From contig CAJPTP010000076.1 in the NCBI GenBank assembly GCA_905373555.1, forward strand, positions 1 through 5,732: DNA of 5,732 nt, written 5' to 3'. The stretch is from an uncultured Francisella sp. GTDB taxonomy: Bacteria; Pseudomonadota; Gammaproteobacteria; Burkholderiales; Neisseriaceae. This document shows, in pieces, positions 1 through 5,709 of this stretch. How positions within the stretch are numbered: the stretch's first letter is position 1; the number at the start of each line of letters is the position of its first letter. Under the pieces are notes generated by a model, which did no database searches, was not told the origin of the DNA, and saw only the letters and a list, made by a program, of their open reading frames with translations. A program made the position numbers and the translations under genes.

Positions 1-2
1 CC

Positions 3-131
3 CGGGGCGTCAACGCGGCGAAACTTGCGCGCAACTTGGCCTCGATTCATGGCGTCCCCTTGGCGCTCGAGCCCCGAAGCCGCGCCCAAGCCAAGAGGCC
101 GGGCCAAAGCGCGCTCGGGCAAGATATCTAA
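3..131 (+). CDS. C-terminal end of an upstream gene, product unknown (partial)
   Basis: Reading from base 3, an open frame runs off the left edge and ends at TAA (129-131), giving 42 residues. It begins RGVNAAKLARNLASIHG and ends in a basic, Gln-containing tail finishing GQDI. Codon choice (GCG/GCC Ala, TTG Leu, CAA Gln) matches the confident genes in this window, and the stop falls just before a sudden AT-rich patch, as expected at a gene end. The N-terminal half looks like an amphipathic helix followed by a short strand, but I do not recognise a family. Another forward frame is also open up to about base 138, so the frame choice rests on codon style and protein-like composition only. It could be non-coding GC-rich sequence. 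Confidence 0.45.
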   Translation, partial: RGVNAAKLARNLASIHGVPLALEPRSRAQAKRPGQSALGQDI

Positions 132-143
132 CATGTTAATTTT
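123..143. promoter_or_regulatory. AT-rich patch with 10-bp perfect palindrome; possible promoter/operator
   Basis: In very GC-rich surroundings this patch is almost all A/T. It holds GATATC (123-128), then TAACATGTTA (129-138), a perfect 10-bp palindrome, then ATTTT. It lies at the end of the upstream partial gene and about 370 bases before the ExbB-like gene. It could be a promoter -10 region, an operator half-site pair or a weak transcription end. I see no convincing -35 partner at a standard distance, so the role is inferred from composition and symmetry alone. Confidence 0.3.
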
Positions 144-225
144 ACGACAGCGCCGGCGAATCAAAGCGCAGGAGAAATCAAAGCGCCAGAAAATCGCGCA
201 AAGCGAGGCGTTGTCTCCCTCTTGT

Positions 226-290
226 CCGCCCCCTCTCTCTTCGGCCCCGACTGCGGCGCTTTCGCGCCCTCGCCGCAGAAAGAGAGGCGG
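226..290 (+). other. Long imperfect hairpin in the leader region
   Basis: CTGCGGCG (251-258) pairs perfectly with CGCCGCAG (271-278) around a 12-base loop. The loop can itself refold, as GGCGC (255-259) can pair with GCGCC (264-268) around TTTC. Outer arms CCGCC (226-230) and GGCGG (286-290) are also complementary, and a CTCTCT-rich stretch faces an AGAGAG-rich stretch with bulges. There is no following T-run, so a standard intrinsic terminator is unlikely. It may be a leader structure or a processing site. Confidence 0.3.
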
Positions 291-435
291 CGCGCCAAGC
301 CGGACGACTTGAGCGCAACGATCGCCTCCGGCAAACGGCGGCAAAGTCGGCCGCGGCTTGATGGGGCGGCAAGGCCGGGCTCGGTGTGTTACCATTGAAA
401 CGGGAATCGCGCCCCGCTTGGGCTTGTCTTCATGC

Positions 436-449
436 GCCGCTTCGGCGGC
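436..449 (+). other. UUCG-tetraloop hairpin upstream of the ExbB-like gene
   Basis: GCCGC (436-440), TTCG (441-444) and GCGGC (445-449) form a 5-bp stem closed by C(UUCG)G, an unusually stable RNA tetraloop. It sits 62 bases before the chosen ATG and has no T-run, so it would be a leader stem rather than a terminator. In such GC-rich DNA a short stem can arise by chance. Confidence 0.3.
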
Positions 450-511
450 TTGGGGCGCTCGCCGCGGGCGACTTCGGCGAGCCTGCGGCAATCAACGGGA
501 AACCAACATTC

Positions 512-1651
512 ATGCTCTCCACTCTCATCAATTCATATGCGGTGTGCGCCGCGATCTTGGCGTTTTTGATTTGGTTCCTCATGCTGGGCAGCGTCGTCAT
601 CGGCGCCGCCAAAATCATCGGCCTGTCGCGCTCGCGCATCGTGTCCGACGCATCCTTGCAGCAATGGGTCACGGCCTTTCGCCAAACCCCACCCGGCATT
701 CCCGACCTCTCCGGGCGGCGCGAATGCTCGATCGACCGCGTGGGCCGGGCCATCGCCGTGAGCGGCGAATCCGACAAGAGCCGAATCGAGATCGTCGCCG
801 CTTTGGCGATGCAAAAAGAAAAGGCCCGCATTTACCGCTTCCAATGGATCCTCGATCTCAGCGGCCGCTTGGGGCCGCTGATGGGCGCCTTGGGCGCGGC
901 CATGAGCTTCGCGTTCGTGTTCAGTTACGAGCAACCCCTGACGTCGGTCTTTTCCGAGCCGTTTTTGAACGTCGACTTCGACTTTGGCATGAAAACCTTG
1001 GCCTTGGGCTTGTTCAGCGGCGTCGTTTGCCGCCTGATCGCGAGCTACGCCCAAGACTTGGAGCGCCGGCGCATGAGCGATCTGCGCGCCGCGTCGATGA
1101 CCCTTGGACTGGAAAAATCCCGCCAAGACGGAAACTTGCGCATCCGCAACGCGCCCGCTCGGCGCAAAGGCCAAGGGCGCAACGATCCCCAGCCCAACTC
1201 GGGCAATGAGCAGGGGAAGGGGCAAGGGCAAGGGCAAAACCAACATCGCAAGCCGGACCGGCGGCGCCGTCAAAACGGCGGGGCCGAAGCCGGCTCGACG
1301 GAAGAGGCGCGCGGGGCCCCCGACGGCCTCGATTCCGGCGACAACGGCAACGCCGCCAACCATTCCTCCCGCCGGCGCCGGCGCCGGCGCGGCGGCCAAG
1401 GCCGGCGCGAGGAGGGGCAGGGCGGAGCCGGCGGCAACGGCTTCCCGGCCTCCAACGCTTTCCCATCCGAAAGCGACGCAAGCCGGGCGGGATCGGATCA
1501 ACCGTCCGAATCCAGCGGCGCCGCGCGCTCAGGCTCATCCGAGGGCCCGGCCAAGCCGGCGCGCTTCGAGGGCCCGAGAAACCCCGAGGGCCCAGAGGGC
1601 AAAGAGCGCGGAGGCCGCGATGGGGGGACGCCGCCAAGCGACCAACCCTAA
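512..1651 (+). CDS. MotA/TolQ/ExbB-like inner-membrane protein with Arg/Gly-rich tail
   Basis: The predicted protein has 379 residues. One hydrophobic helix lies near the N terminus (about 9-33), followed by a soluble loop (about 38-115), then two more helices: one rich in Gly/Ala (about 120-137, LGPLMGALGAAMSF) and one at about 160-180 (TLALGLFSGVVCRL). This three-helix order with a long loop after helix 1 and a GL-GA-type helix 2 is the plan of MotA/TolQ/ExbB channel subunits, which use proton flow to drive periplasmic work. The threonine usual in helix 2 (LGLLGTV) is alanine here (A129), so proton conduction is uncertain. From about residue 200 the protein is disordered: GQ repeats (237-242), an Arg run starting at 287, then Ser/Gly/Pro/Glu-rich sequence. 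The ATG at 512 is chosen because it directly precedes helix 1. The only ribosome site is a weak GGGA at 497-500. No ExbD/TolR-like partner is present in the window. The family call is by topology and motif, not strong identity. Confidence 0.6.
   Translation: MLSTLINSYAVCAAILAFLIWFLMLGSVVIGAAKIIGLSRSRIVSDASLQQWVTAFRQTPPGIPDLSGRRECSIDRVGRAIAVSGESDKSRIEIVAALAMQKEKARIYRFQWILDLSGRLGPLMGALGAAMSFAFVFSYEQPLTSVFSEPFLNVDFDFGMKTLALGLFSGVVCRLIASYAQDLERRRMSDLRAASMTLGLEKSRQDGNLRIRNAPARRKGQGRNDPQPNSGNEQGKGQGQGQNQHRKPDRRRRQNGGAEAGSTEEARGAPDGLDSGDNGNAANHSSRRRRRRRGGQGRREEGQGGAGGNGFPASNAFPSESDASRAGSDQPSESSGAARSGSSEGPAKPARFEGPRNPEGPEGKERGGRDGGTPPSDQP
1220..1237 (+). repeat. Three tandem GGGCAA units inside the ExbB-like gene
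   Basis: Three exact in-frame copies of the hexamer GGGCAA encode Gly-Gln-Gly-Gln-Gly-Gln (residues 237-242). Further single or imperfect copies lie nearby (for example 1201-1206). Because the unit is six bases, copy-number change by slippage would lengthen or shorten the tail without shifting the frame. Confidence 0.7.
1371..1388 (+). repeat. Three tandem GCCGGC units encoding an arginine run
   Basis: GCCGGC is repeated three times and continues into GCGGCGG. In the gene's frame the tract reads as alternating CGC and CGG codons, giving a run of at least seven arginines starting at residue 287, followed by Gly-Gly-Gln-Gly. The tract is fully self-complementary and could fold back on itself. 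Confidence 0.65.
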
Positions 1652-1678
1652 GACGACGTTTCAACCCGACGCAATCAA

Positions 1679-1725
1679 GGCAAGCCTCGGCGCGGTTCCG
1701 CGCCCGGCTTGCCTTTTTTTGTTTT
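1679..1725 (+). terminator. Intrinsic terminator after the ExbB-like gene
   Basis: GGCAAGCC (1679-1686) pairs with GGCTTGCC (1706-1713). Inside it GGCGCG (1689-1694) pairs with CGCGCC (1699-1704) around a GTTC loop, with only small bulges (TC and C). Seven T residues follow at once (1714-1720), then GTTTT. It begins 28 bases after the stop codon. This is a textbook Rho-independent terminator and ends the upstream transcript before the lipoprotein array. Confidence 0.93.
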
Positions 1726-1964
1726 GAAGCGGGGCGGCAAGGATGGAGGCGCATTCAGCCCCACCCGGCGCATGGGCCGCGCTTGGGGCGGCGGCGCTTG
1801 TTTTGGGGATCTTTGGGGCTCCGGGTTTGGCTTTGGGCAAACGGCGCTTTATGCTTGAGGGTCGATTCCCGCCTTGGGCTTTTGGCTTCGCAAGCCCCGC
1901 GCTGCGCGCGGCGCCCGGGCGCATTTCAGCGGCGCGCCGCGCCGCGCATTCGATCGGACTTTCC
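1726..1964. promoter_or_regulatory. Intergenic region expected to carry the promoter of the lipoprotein array
   Basis: Because a strong terminator precedes it, this 239-base gap must hold the promoter if the array is expressed. It is somewhat richer in T and in TTTGG/TTTTGG runs (about 1799-1855) than the flanking DNA. A TTTATG at 1848-1853 could act as a -10 element, with TTGGCT at 1827-1832 upstream, but the 15-base spacing is short. I cannot name a firm promoter. Confidence 0.3.
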
Positions 1965-3194
1965 ATGCGCAACCCCTCAATCCGCGGCCGTTTGGCGACG
2001 GCCTCCCTGTTGGCTTTGGCGCTCGGCGCCGCCGGTTGCTCCAACCAAGCCCACATTCCGCAAAGCGCGCGCCCCGCCCCGCAAGCGGCGCAAGCGGCCG
2101 CCGTCGGCCCCGGCGCGGAGCAAATCGCGCAGGCGCAAAGCGTCTTGTCCGCTCAAACGCCGCTGTTTTCCGTCTTGCCGCCGAACGCCGGACCCCAAAC
2201 CGCGCCCTCTTACATTTTTGGCGGGCCCTCCTTCGGCACGAACGGCGCCAAGCTCAACGCCGCCGCCGCGGCCGCCATCGACTCGGCGCAAGCCGTCGTG
2301 ACCGACATACCCGCGCAAACCCTGAACGATCCGCAAGCCGCGCAAAACCTCGAGCGCCTGAATCGGCGCTTGTACGACTTTCGCGACAAAGAAACCTTGC
2401 GCAAGGATTTGGGCGACGAAACGGGAAAGTTCGCCCAAGCGGTCAAGGACGCCATGGCCAAAACCCCCGCGGCGGCGCAAAGCGCGCAAAGCGGGGCCGC
2501 CGACCACATGCGCGCGTTCGCCGCTTTGAATCTGTTGGCGGTCGCCGCGCCCAAGCAAACGACCCCCGACTCCGGGGCCGCCATGCTGGTTCTGTCGCAA
2601 GCGGCCCACGCGGGAAAGAAATGGGAATCTTTGGACACGGTCGCGGAGTTGATCGACAGACAGTCGGCCATTTCGCCCGAGGCGGCGGCCAAGGCGCTCA
2701 AAGCCCTTATCGACGGTTACGACGGGCTGCTTGAGCGCCAAAAACAGATGGTCGACGCCTACGAAAAAGGCGATTACGCCCAATCGCGCCAAATCCAAGA
2801 CGAGGTCAACGCCAAGCTCGCCGCTGCGGCCCCTGAGGCGGCGCAATACTTTGACCGGCAAAACGGGGCCGCGCTTCACCGCGCCTGGGCCGACAAAATC
2901 GAGGGCAAAGCCCGGGCGGGAAGCATCTTCGCGGTCGTCAACCAATCCCATTTGACGGGCCCGGGCGGCTTGATCGCCATTTTGTTGGCCGACGGCTGGA
3001 CGGTTCGGCCCGTCGACGCCGATACCCCGGCGGGGCAAACAGCGGGCGCCCCCGAGCGGCCCGCGGCCGCCGAGGCCGCCGAGGCGAGCGGGGCGAACGA
3101 GACGGCAAACGAATCGGCTTTGGGCGGCCAGGAAACGCCGAAAGCTTCGGCCGGCGCATCCGAGCCGCAAGCCTCGGGCGGCGCCGCCCCATAG
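1965..3194 (+). CDS. TraB/GumN-like lipoprotein, copy 1 (degenerate motifs)
   Basis: The predicted lipoprotein has 409 residues. The signal peptide is basic then hydrophobic (LATASLLALALG) and ends in a lipobox AAG-C25, the only Cys in the protein; Ser at +2 suggests outer-membrane sorting. The mature part follows the TraB/GumN plan: a strand plus first GxxH block at 83-91 (YIFGGPSFG, with S89 where His is expected), VVTD at 111-114, TLRKDLGDETG, an LE(T/S)-like SLDT near 222-225, YEKGDY (266-271), LHRAWADKI (304-312) and VVNQSHLTG (324-332), where the GxxH glycine is N326 and H329 is kept. It ends GWTVRPV plus an Ala/Glu/Gly-rich tail of about 60 residues not matched in the other copies. The frame is open upstream to ATG 1743, but ATG 1965 is chosen because the signal peptide then matches the paralogs; its ribosome site is weak (GGA 1956-1958). 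Catalysis is doubtful given the replaced residues. It is the most diverged copy. Confidence 0.85.
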   Translation: MRNPSIRGRLATASLLALALGAAGCSNQAHIPQSARPAPQAAQAAAVGPGAEQIAQAQSVLSAQTPLFSVLPPNAGPQTAPSYIFGGPSFGTNGAKLNAAAAAAIDSAQAVVTDIPAQTLNDPQAAQNLERLNRRLYDFRDKETLRKDLGDETGKFAQAVKDAMAKTPAAAQSAQSGAADHMRAFAALNLLAVAAPKQTTPDSGAAMLVLSQAAHAGKKWESLDTVAELIDRQSAISPEAAAKALKALIDGYDGLLERQKQMVDAYEKGDYAQSRQIQDEVNAKLAAAAPEAAQYFDRQNGAALHRAWADKIEGKARAGSIFAVVNQSHLTGPGGLIAILLADGWTVRPVDADTPAGQTAGAPERPAAAEAAEASGANETANESALGGQETPKASAGASEPQASGGAAP

Positions 3195-3419
3195 CCGGGC
3201 TCGGGCGGCTTGGGCGAGGGCGCGCTCGCCGAAGCGGCCGAACCGATCCCCAACGCAGCGGGCGGCCAAAAGCTTCCCGGCCCCGGCCGTTTGGCCGCCA
3301 AGAAGCCGGGCTTGTTTCGGCATGGCGGCGCCCGGCCTCAAACCCCGCCCCGCGAGCCGCCGCGCGGGCGCCGACGCGGGCTTTGAGCCCAATTCGCATT
3401 CGGATGGAGACGTCGGAAC
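3195..3419. other. GC-rich gap with two hairpins between lipoprotein copies 1 and 2
   Basis: No gene is supported here. GGCGAG (3213-3218) pairs with CTCGCC (3225-3230) around a 6-base loop. Further on, CCCGGC (3276-3281) pairs with GCCGGG (3305-3310), enclosing an inner stem CGGCC/GGCCG (3284-3288 with 3293-3297) and followed by CTTGTTT. The second could be a weak terminator or an attenuating structure, but the T-run is poor. Copies 2 and 3 may therefore be transcribed from copy 1's promoter or from their own. I see no clear promoter in the gap. Confidence 0.35.
3406..3410 (+). promoter_or_regulatory. Ribosome binding site GGAGA for lipoprotein copy 2
   Basis: GGAGA at 3406-3410 lies 9 bases before the ATG at 3420, a good Shine-Dalgarno spacing. 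It fixes the start of copy 2 and gives the full signal peptide. Confidence 0.7.
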
Positions 3420-4559
3420 ATGATCACTCCCCCCAAGGGCCGAGCCGCCTTGCCGCGCCGTTTGGCGACCGCGTCCCTGTTGGCTTTGGCCTTGGCGGCG
3501 GGCGGCGGTTGCGCCGATCAGCCGGCCGCAAAGCGCGCGGGCGCGCCGAACGCCGCCCTGACGAACCCGACGGATCCGGAAAACCCCGCCTCGCCCGAGC
3601 AAGCCGTTTTGTCGGCGCCGACGCCGCTGTTCGACATTTTGCCGCCCCACGCCGCGCCGGGCGCCCAACCGTCGCGCCTTTTCGGCTCCCTCTCCTACGG
3701 CTCAAGCTTTGCAAGCTTGAGCGCCCCCGTCATGGCGGCTTTGCGCGACGCCCAAACGATCGTGACCGAGGCGCCGGCCGGCCAAACGGGCGCGAAGGGC
3801 GAAGAGCTTGAGGCGGCCGACCTGGATCGCCTCATCAATCTTCAAGACGGCGAAACGCTGCGCAAGGATCTGAATGATGAAACGGGCGAGCTGGCCGAAC
3901 GGCTCAAAGCCATCCTGACCCAATCGCTCGAAACGGCGCCGCTGGTCGACGCGGGGCTGGTCGACCGCATGCATGCCTTTTTCGTTTTGAGCATTCTGCT
4001 TCCGGCCAAGCCCAAGGGCATGACGACGGAAGGCGGCGGCGCCCGCGTCGCGCGAGCGGAGGCGGCGCGGCTGGGCAAGCGCGTCGTTTCCCTGCAAACC
4101 AAAGCGGAGGCGTTCGAGCGCAAAGCATCCATTTCGCCGCAGGCGGCGCAAGCTTTGCTGCGCCGACTCGCCCAAGACTGGGATTCGGTCGCGCGCAACG
4201 CCCAAAAAACGGCCGAGGCCTACGAAAGCGGGGATTTCGCGGCGTCGCGCAAACTCAGCGACGAAATGGTCGCCGACTTGATCGCGACGGCCCCCGAGGC
4301 GGCGAAATACCTGAAATCCCAATTCGGCCGCGAGCGGAGCCGCGCTTGGGCCGACAAAATCGAGGCGTTGGCGCAAAACGAGCGCATCCTCGCGATTGTC
4401 GACCAATCCCGCCTCACCGGCCCCGACGGCTTGGTCGCCTTGCTTTTGGCGGACGGCTGGACGGTTCGGCCCGCGGGCGCCGAGGCGCCCGAAAGCGGCC
4501 CGGGAAACGGCCGACAGGCCGGCAAGAGGCCCGCGCAATCCGAAGGATCATCCCCATGA
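3420..4559 (+). CDS. TraB/GumN-like lipoprotein, copy 2 (both GxxH motifs lost)
   Basis: The predicted lipoprotein has 379 residues. The basic N terminus (to R14) and hydrophobic LATASLLALALAAG core end at lipobox GGG-C31, the only Cys. The first TraB/GumN motif is RLFGSLSYG (86-94), with S92 in place of the usual His. VTE (115-117) keeps the acidic residue. TLRKDLNDETGEL follows, then DRMHAF, VVSLQT with Q226 where the family normally has Glu, YESGDF (268-273), RSRAWADKI, and VDQSRLTG (327-334), where the second motif His is also replaced, by R331. It ends GLVALLLADGWTVRP and a short Gly/Pro/Ser tail. Very close to copy 3 throughout and less close to copy 1. The stop overlaps the start of copy 3 (ATGA), so the two are probably made together. 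Of the three copies this one has lost the most TraB/GumN signature residues, so an enzyme role is unlikely. The location is inferred to be the outer-membrane inner leaflet, with Ala at +2. Confidence 0.85.
   Translation: MITPPKGRAALPRRLATASLLALALAAGGGCADQPAAKRAGAPNAALTNPTDPENPASPEQAVLSAPTPLFDILPPHAAPGAQPSRLFGSLSYGSSFASLSAPVMAALRDAQTIVTEAPAGQTGAKGEELEAADLDRLINLQDGETLRKDLNDETGELAERLKAILTQSLETAPLVDAGLVDRMHAFFVLSILLPAKPKGMTTEGGGARVARAEAARLGKRVVSLQTKAEAFERKASISPQAAQALLRRLAQDWDSVARNAQKTAEAYESGDFAASRKLSDEMVADLIATAPEAAKYLKSQFGRERSRAWADKIEALAQNERILAIVDQSRLTGPDGLVALLLADGWTVRPAGAEAPESGPGNGRQAGKRPAQSEGSSP
4543..4547 (+). promoter_or_regulatory. Ribosome binding site AAGGA for lipoprotein copy 3, inside the end of copy 2
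   Basis: AAGGA lies 8 bases before ATG 4556, within the last codons of copy 2. The start and the preceding stop share ATGA (4556-4559), the usual arrangement for translational coupling by terminating ribosomes. Confidence 0.75.
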
Positions 4560-5665
4560 GCAAACGCCTTCTTTCCGGCCGTTTGGCGACGGTCGCCATG
4601 ACGGCCTTGTCCTTGGCTTTGGCGCCGAGCGTCGGATGCGGCCGGCAACCGCCATCCGGCCCAGGCTTGGCGGCCGCGCTCGGCGCGCCCCAAGCCGGCG
4701 GCGCGGGGTCGGGCGCCGACAAGTCGACGAACCGGGCCCAAGCCGTTTTGGCCGCGCCCACCGCGCTGTTCGAGATTTTGCCGCCCGGCGCCGCGCCCGG
4801 CGCCCCGCCCTCGCGCCTTTTTGGCTCCATCCTTTTCGGCTCGCGCTCCTTCAAATTGAGCGGGCCCGTTTTGGCGGCGCTCAAAGAGGCCCAAACCGTC
4901 GTGACCGAGGCGCCCGCGGACCCGCCCGGCGGCGAGGGCGGACAGGGCGTCGAACTTCCGGATTTGAAACGGATCATCAACCTCGACGACCCTGACACGC
5001 TGCGCAAGGATCTGGGCGACGAAACGGGCGAGCTGGTCGAGAAGATCAAATCCATCCTGGAACAATCGGACGAAAGCCGCTTGCTGGCGCAAGCGGGGAT
5101 GATCGACCGCATGCATGCCTTTATGGTCGTGGGCGGCTTCCAGCCGAGCACGCCGCGGGGAATGACGGAAGAGCGCGGCAGCGCCGCCGTCGCGGCCAAG
5201 AAGGCCGCGCAGCTCGGCAAACCCGTGGTTTCCCTGCAGCCCGGCTGGGAGGCCTTCGAGCGCCACGCCGCCCTTTCCCCCAAAGCCGCCCAAGAGCTGG
5301 CGCGGCTCATCGCCCAAGATTGGGCGCAGCTCGAGGCGGGCTCCAAAGCCATGGCCAAAGCGTACGAAAAAGGCGATTACGCCGCCTCGCGCAAGCTGCT
5401 CGACCAGGGGATCGCCCAAATGGCCGCGGCGGGCCCCGAGGCGGCGAAATACCTCGAATCCAACAAAAGCCGCGCGCTGCACCGCGACTGGGCCGACAAG
5501 ATCGAGGCCCAAGCGCGGGGGCAAAGCATCTTCGCGATCGTCGACCAATCCCATTTGACGGGCGAAAACGGCCTCATCGCCTTGCTTTTGGCGGACGGCT
5601 GGACGGTCAGGCCCGTCTTGGATGAGCGCGACGCGCAGGGCGGGGGGAAAAACAGGAAACATTAG
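4556..5665 (+). CDS. TraB/GumN-like lipoprotein, copy 3 (degenerate motifs)
   Basis: The predicted lipoprotein has 369 residues. The N terminus MSKRLLSGRLATV leads into a hydrophobic stretch ending in lipobox SVG-C28, the only Cys, with Gly at +2. The mature part follows the TraB/GumN order: RLFGSILFG (87-95; L93 replaces the first-motif His), VVTE (115-118), TLRKDLGDETGEL, DRMHAF, VVSLQP (224-229; Q228 in place of Glu), YEKGDY (270-275), LHRDWADKI (308-316) and VDQSHLTG (329-336), which keeps H333 but has Asp where the motif Gly belongs. It ends GLIALLLADGWTVRPV and a short basic Gly/Asn/Lys tail. Tiki/TraB family members that are enzymes are thought to be metal-dependent proteases using both GxxH histidines; with only one retained, this is probably not active. 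The start is chosen for the AAGGA site, the ATGA overlap and the signal-peptide match; the open frame upstream to 4346 is a shadow within copy 2. Confidence 0.87.
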   Translation: MSKRLLSGRLATVAMTALSLALAPSVGCGRQPPSGPGLAAALGAPQAGGAGSGADKSTNRAQAVLAAPTALFEILPPGAAPGAPPSRLFGSILFGSRSFKLSGPVLAALKEAQTVVTEAPADPPGGEGGQGVELPDLKRIINLDDPDTLRKDLGDETGELVEKIKSILEQSDESRLLAQAGMIDRMHAFMVVGGFQPSTPRGMTEERGSAAVAAKKAAQLGKPVVSLQPGWEAFERHAALSPKAAQELARLIAQDWAQLEAGSKAMAKAYEKGDYAASRKLLDQGIAQMAAAGPEAAKYLESNKSRALHRDWADKIEAQARGQSIFAIVDQSHLTGENGLIALLLADGWTVRPVLDERDAQGGGKNRKH

Positions 5666-5674
5666 GCCCCAACG

Positions 5675-5709
5675 GCCGGCGTTGCGCCAAACCGCCGGCG
5701 CCTCTTTTT
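5675..5709 (+). terminator. Probable intrinsic terminator closing the lipoprotein array
   Basis: GCCGGCG (5675-5681) pairs with CGCCGGC (5693-5699) around an 11-base loop. A GCCTC spacer and five T residues (5705-5709) follow, then C/T-rich sequence. It starts 9 bases after the stop. An alternative small stem GGCG/CGCC (5678-5681 with 5685-5688) competes. The T-run is shorter and slightly offset compared with the terminator at 1679. Confidence 0.55.

Larger units (their letters stand above)
132..511. other. Gene-free leader region before the ExbB-like gene
   Basis: This stretch of 380 bases has short open frames on both strands, but none has a ribosome site, convincing composition or recognisable protein. 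It contains the AT-rich palindrome at its left end, a long imperfect hairpin (226-290) and a short UUCG-loop hairpin (436-449). The frame of the following gene is open back to a GTG at 386. However, the 42 extra residues are arginine/alanine-rich and precede the first membrane helix without any membrane or signal character, so I treat them as leader. The region most likely carries the promoter and a structured 5' untranslated leader. Confidence 0.5.

Noticed and set aside
386..511. GTG start giving 42 more residues on the ExbB-like protein
   Set aside because: The extra part is basic/Ala-rich with no signal or membrane character, contains the UUCG hairpin, and ATG 512 falls right before the first helix.
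1371..1400. Self-complementary GCCGGC tract as a terminator or CRISPR-like repeat
   Set aside because: No T-run and no spacers; it is a coding hexamer repeat for arginines.
1104..1727. Lys/Ala/Pro-rich forward frame resembling a histone H1-like protein overlapping the ExbB-like tail
   Set aside because: It sits in a shifted frame inside the gene, has no ribosome site, and its stop lies beyond the intrinsic terminator. The composition is a by-product of the GC-rich repeats.
1743..1964. N-terminal extension of lipoprotein copy 1 with a hydrophobic stretch
   Set aside because: The extension would bury the lipoprotein signal peptide in the middle of the protein, and neither paralog has it. The open frame is expected in such GC-rich DNA.
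1977..3668. Very long open frame on the - strand (563 codons), and a similar one at 4220-5662 (480 codons)
   Set aside because: They lie antisense to the three paralogs, are Arg/Gly-rich with no domain, and the open frames follow from high GC and codon bias. Paralog conservation is explained by the + strand proteins.
4346..4555. Upstream extension of lipoprotein copy 3
   Set aside because: It lies wholly inside copy 2 in another frame; the ribosome site and signal peptide fix the start at 4556.
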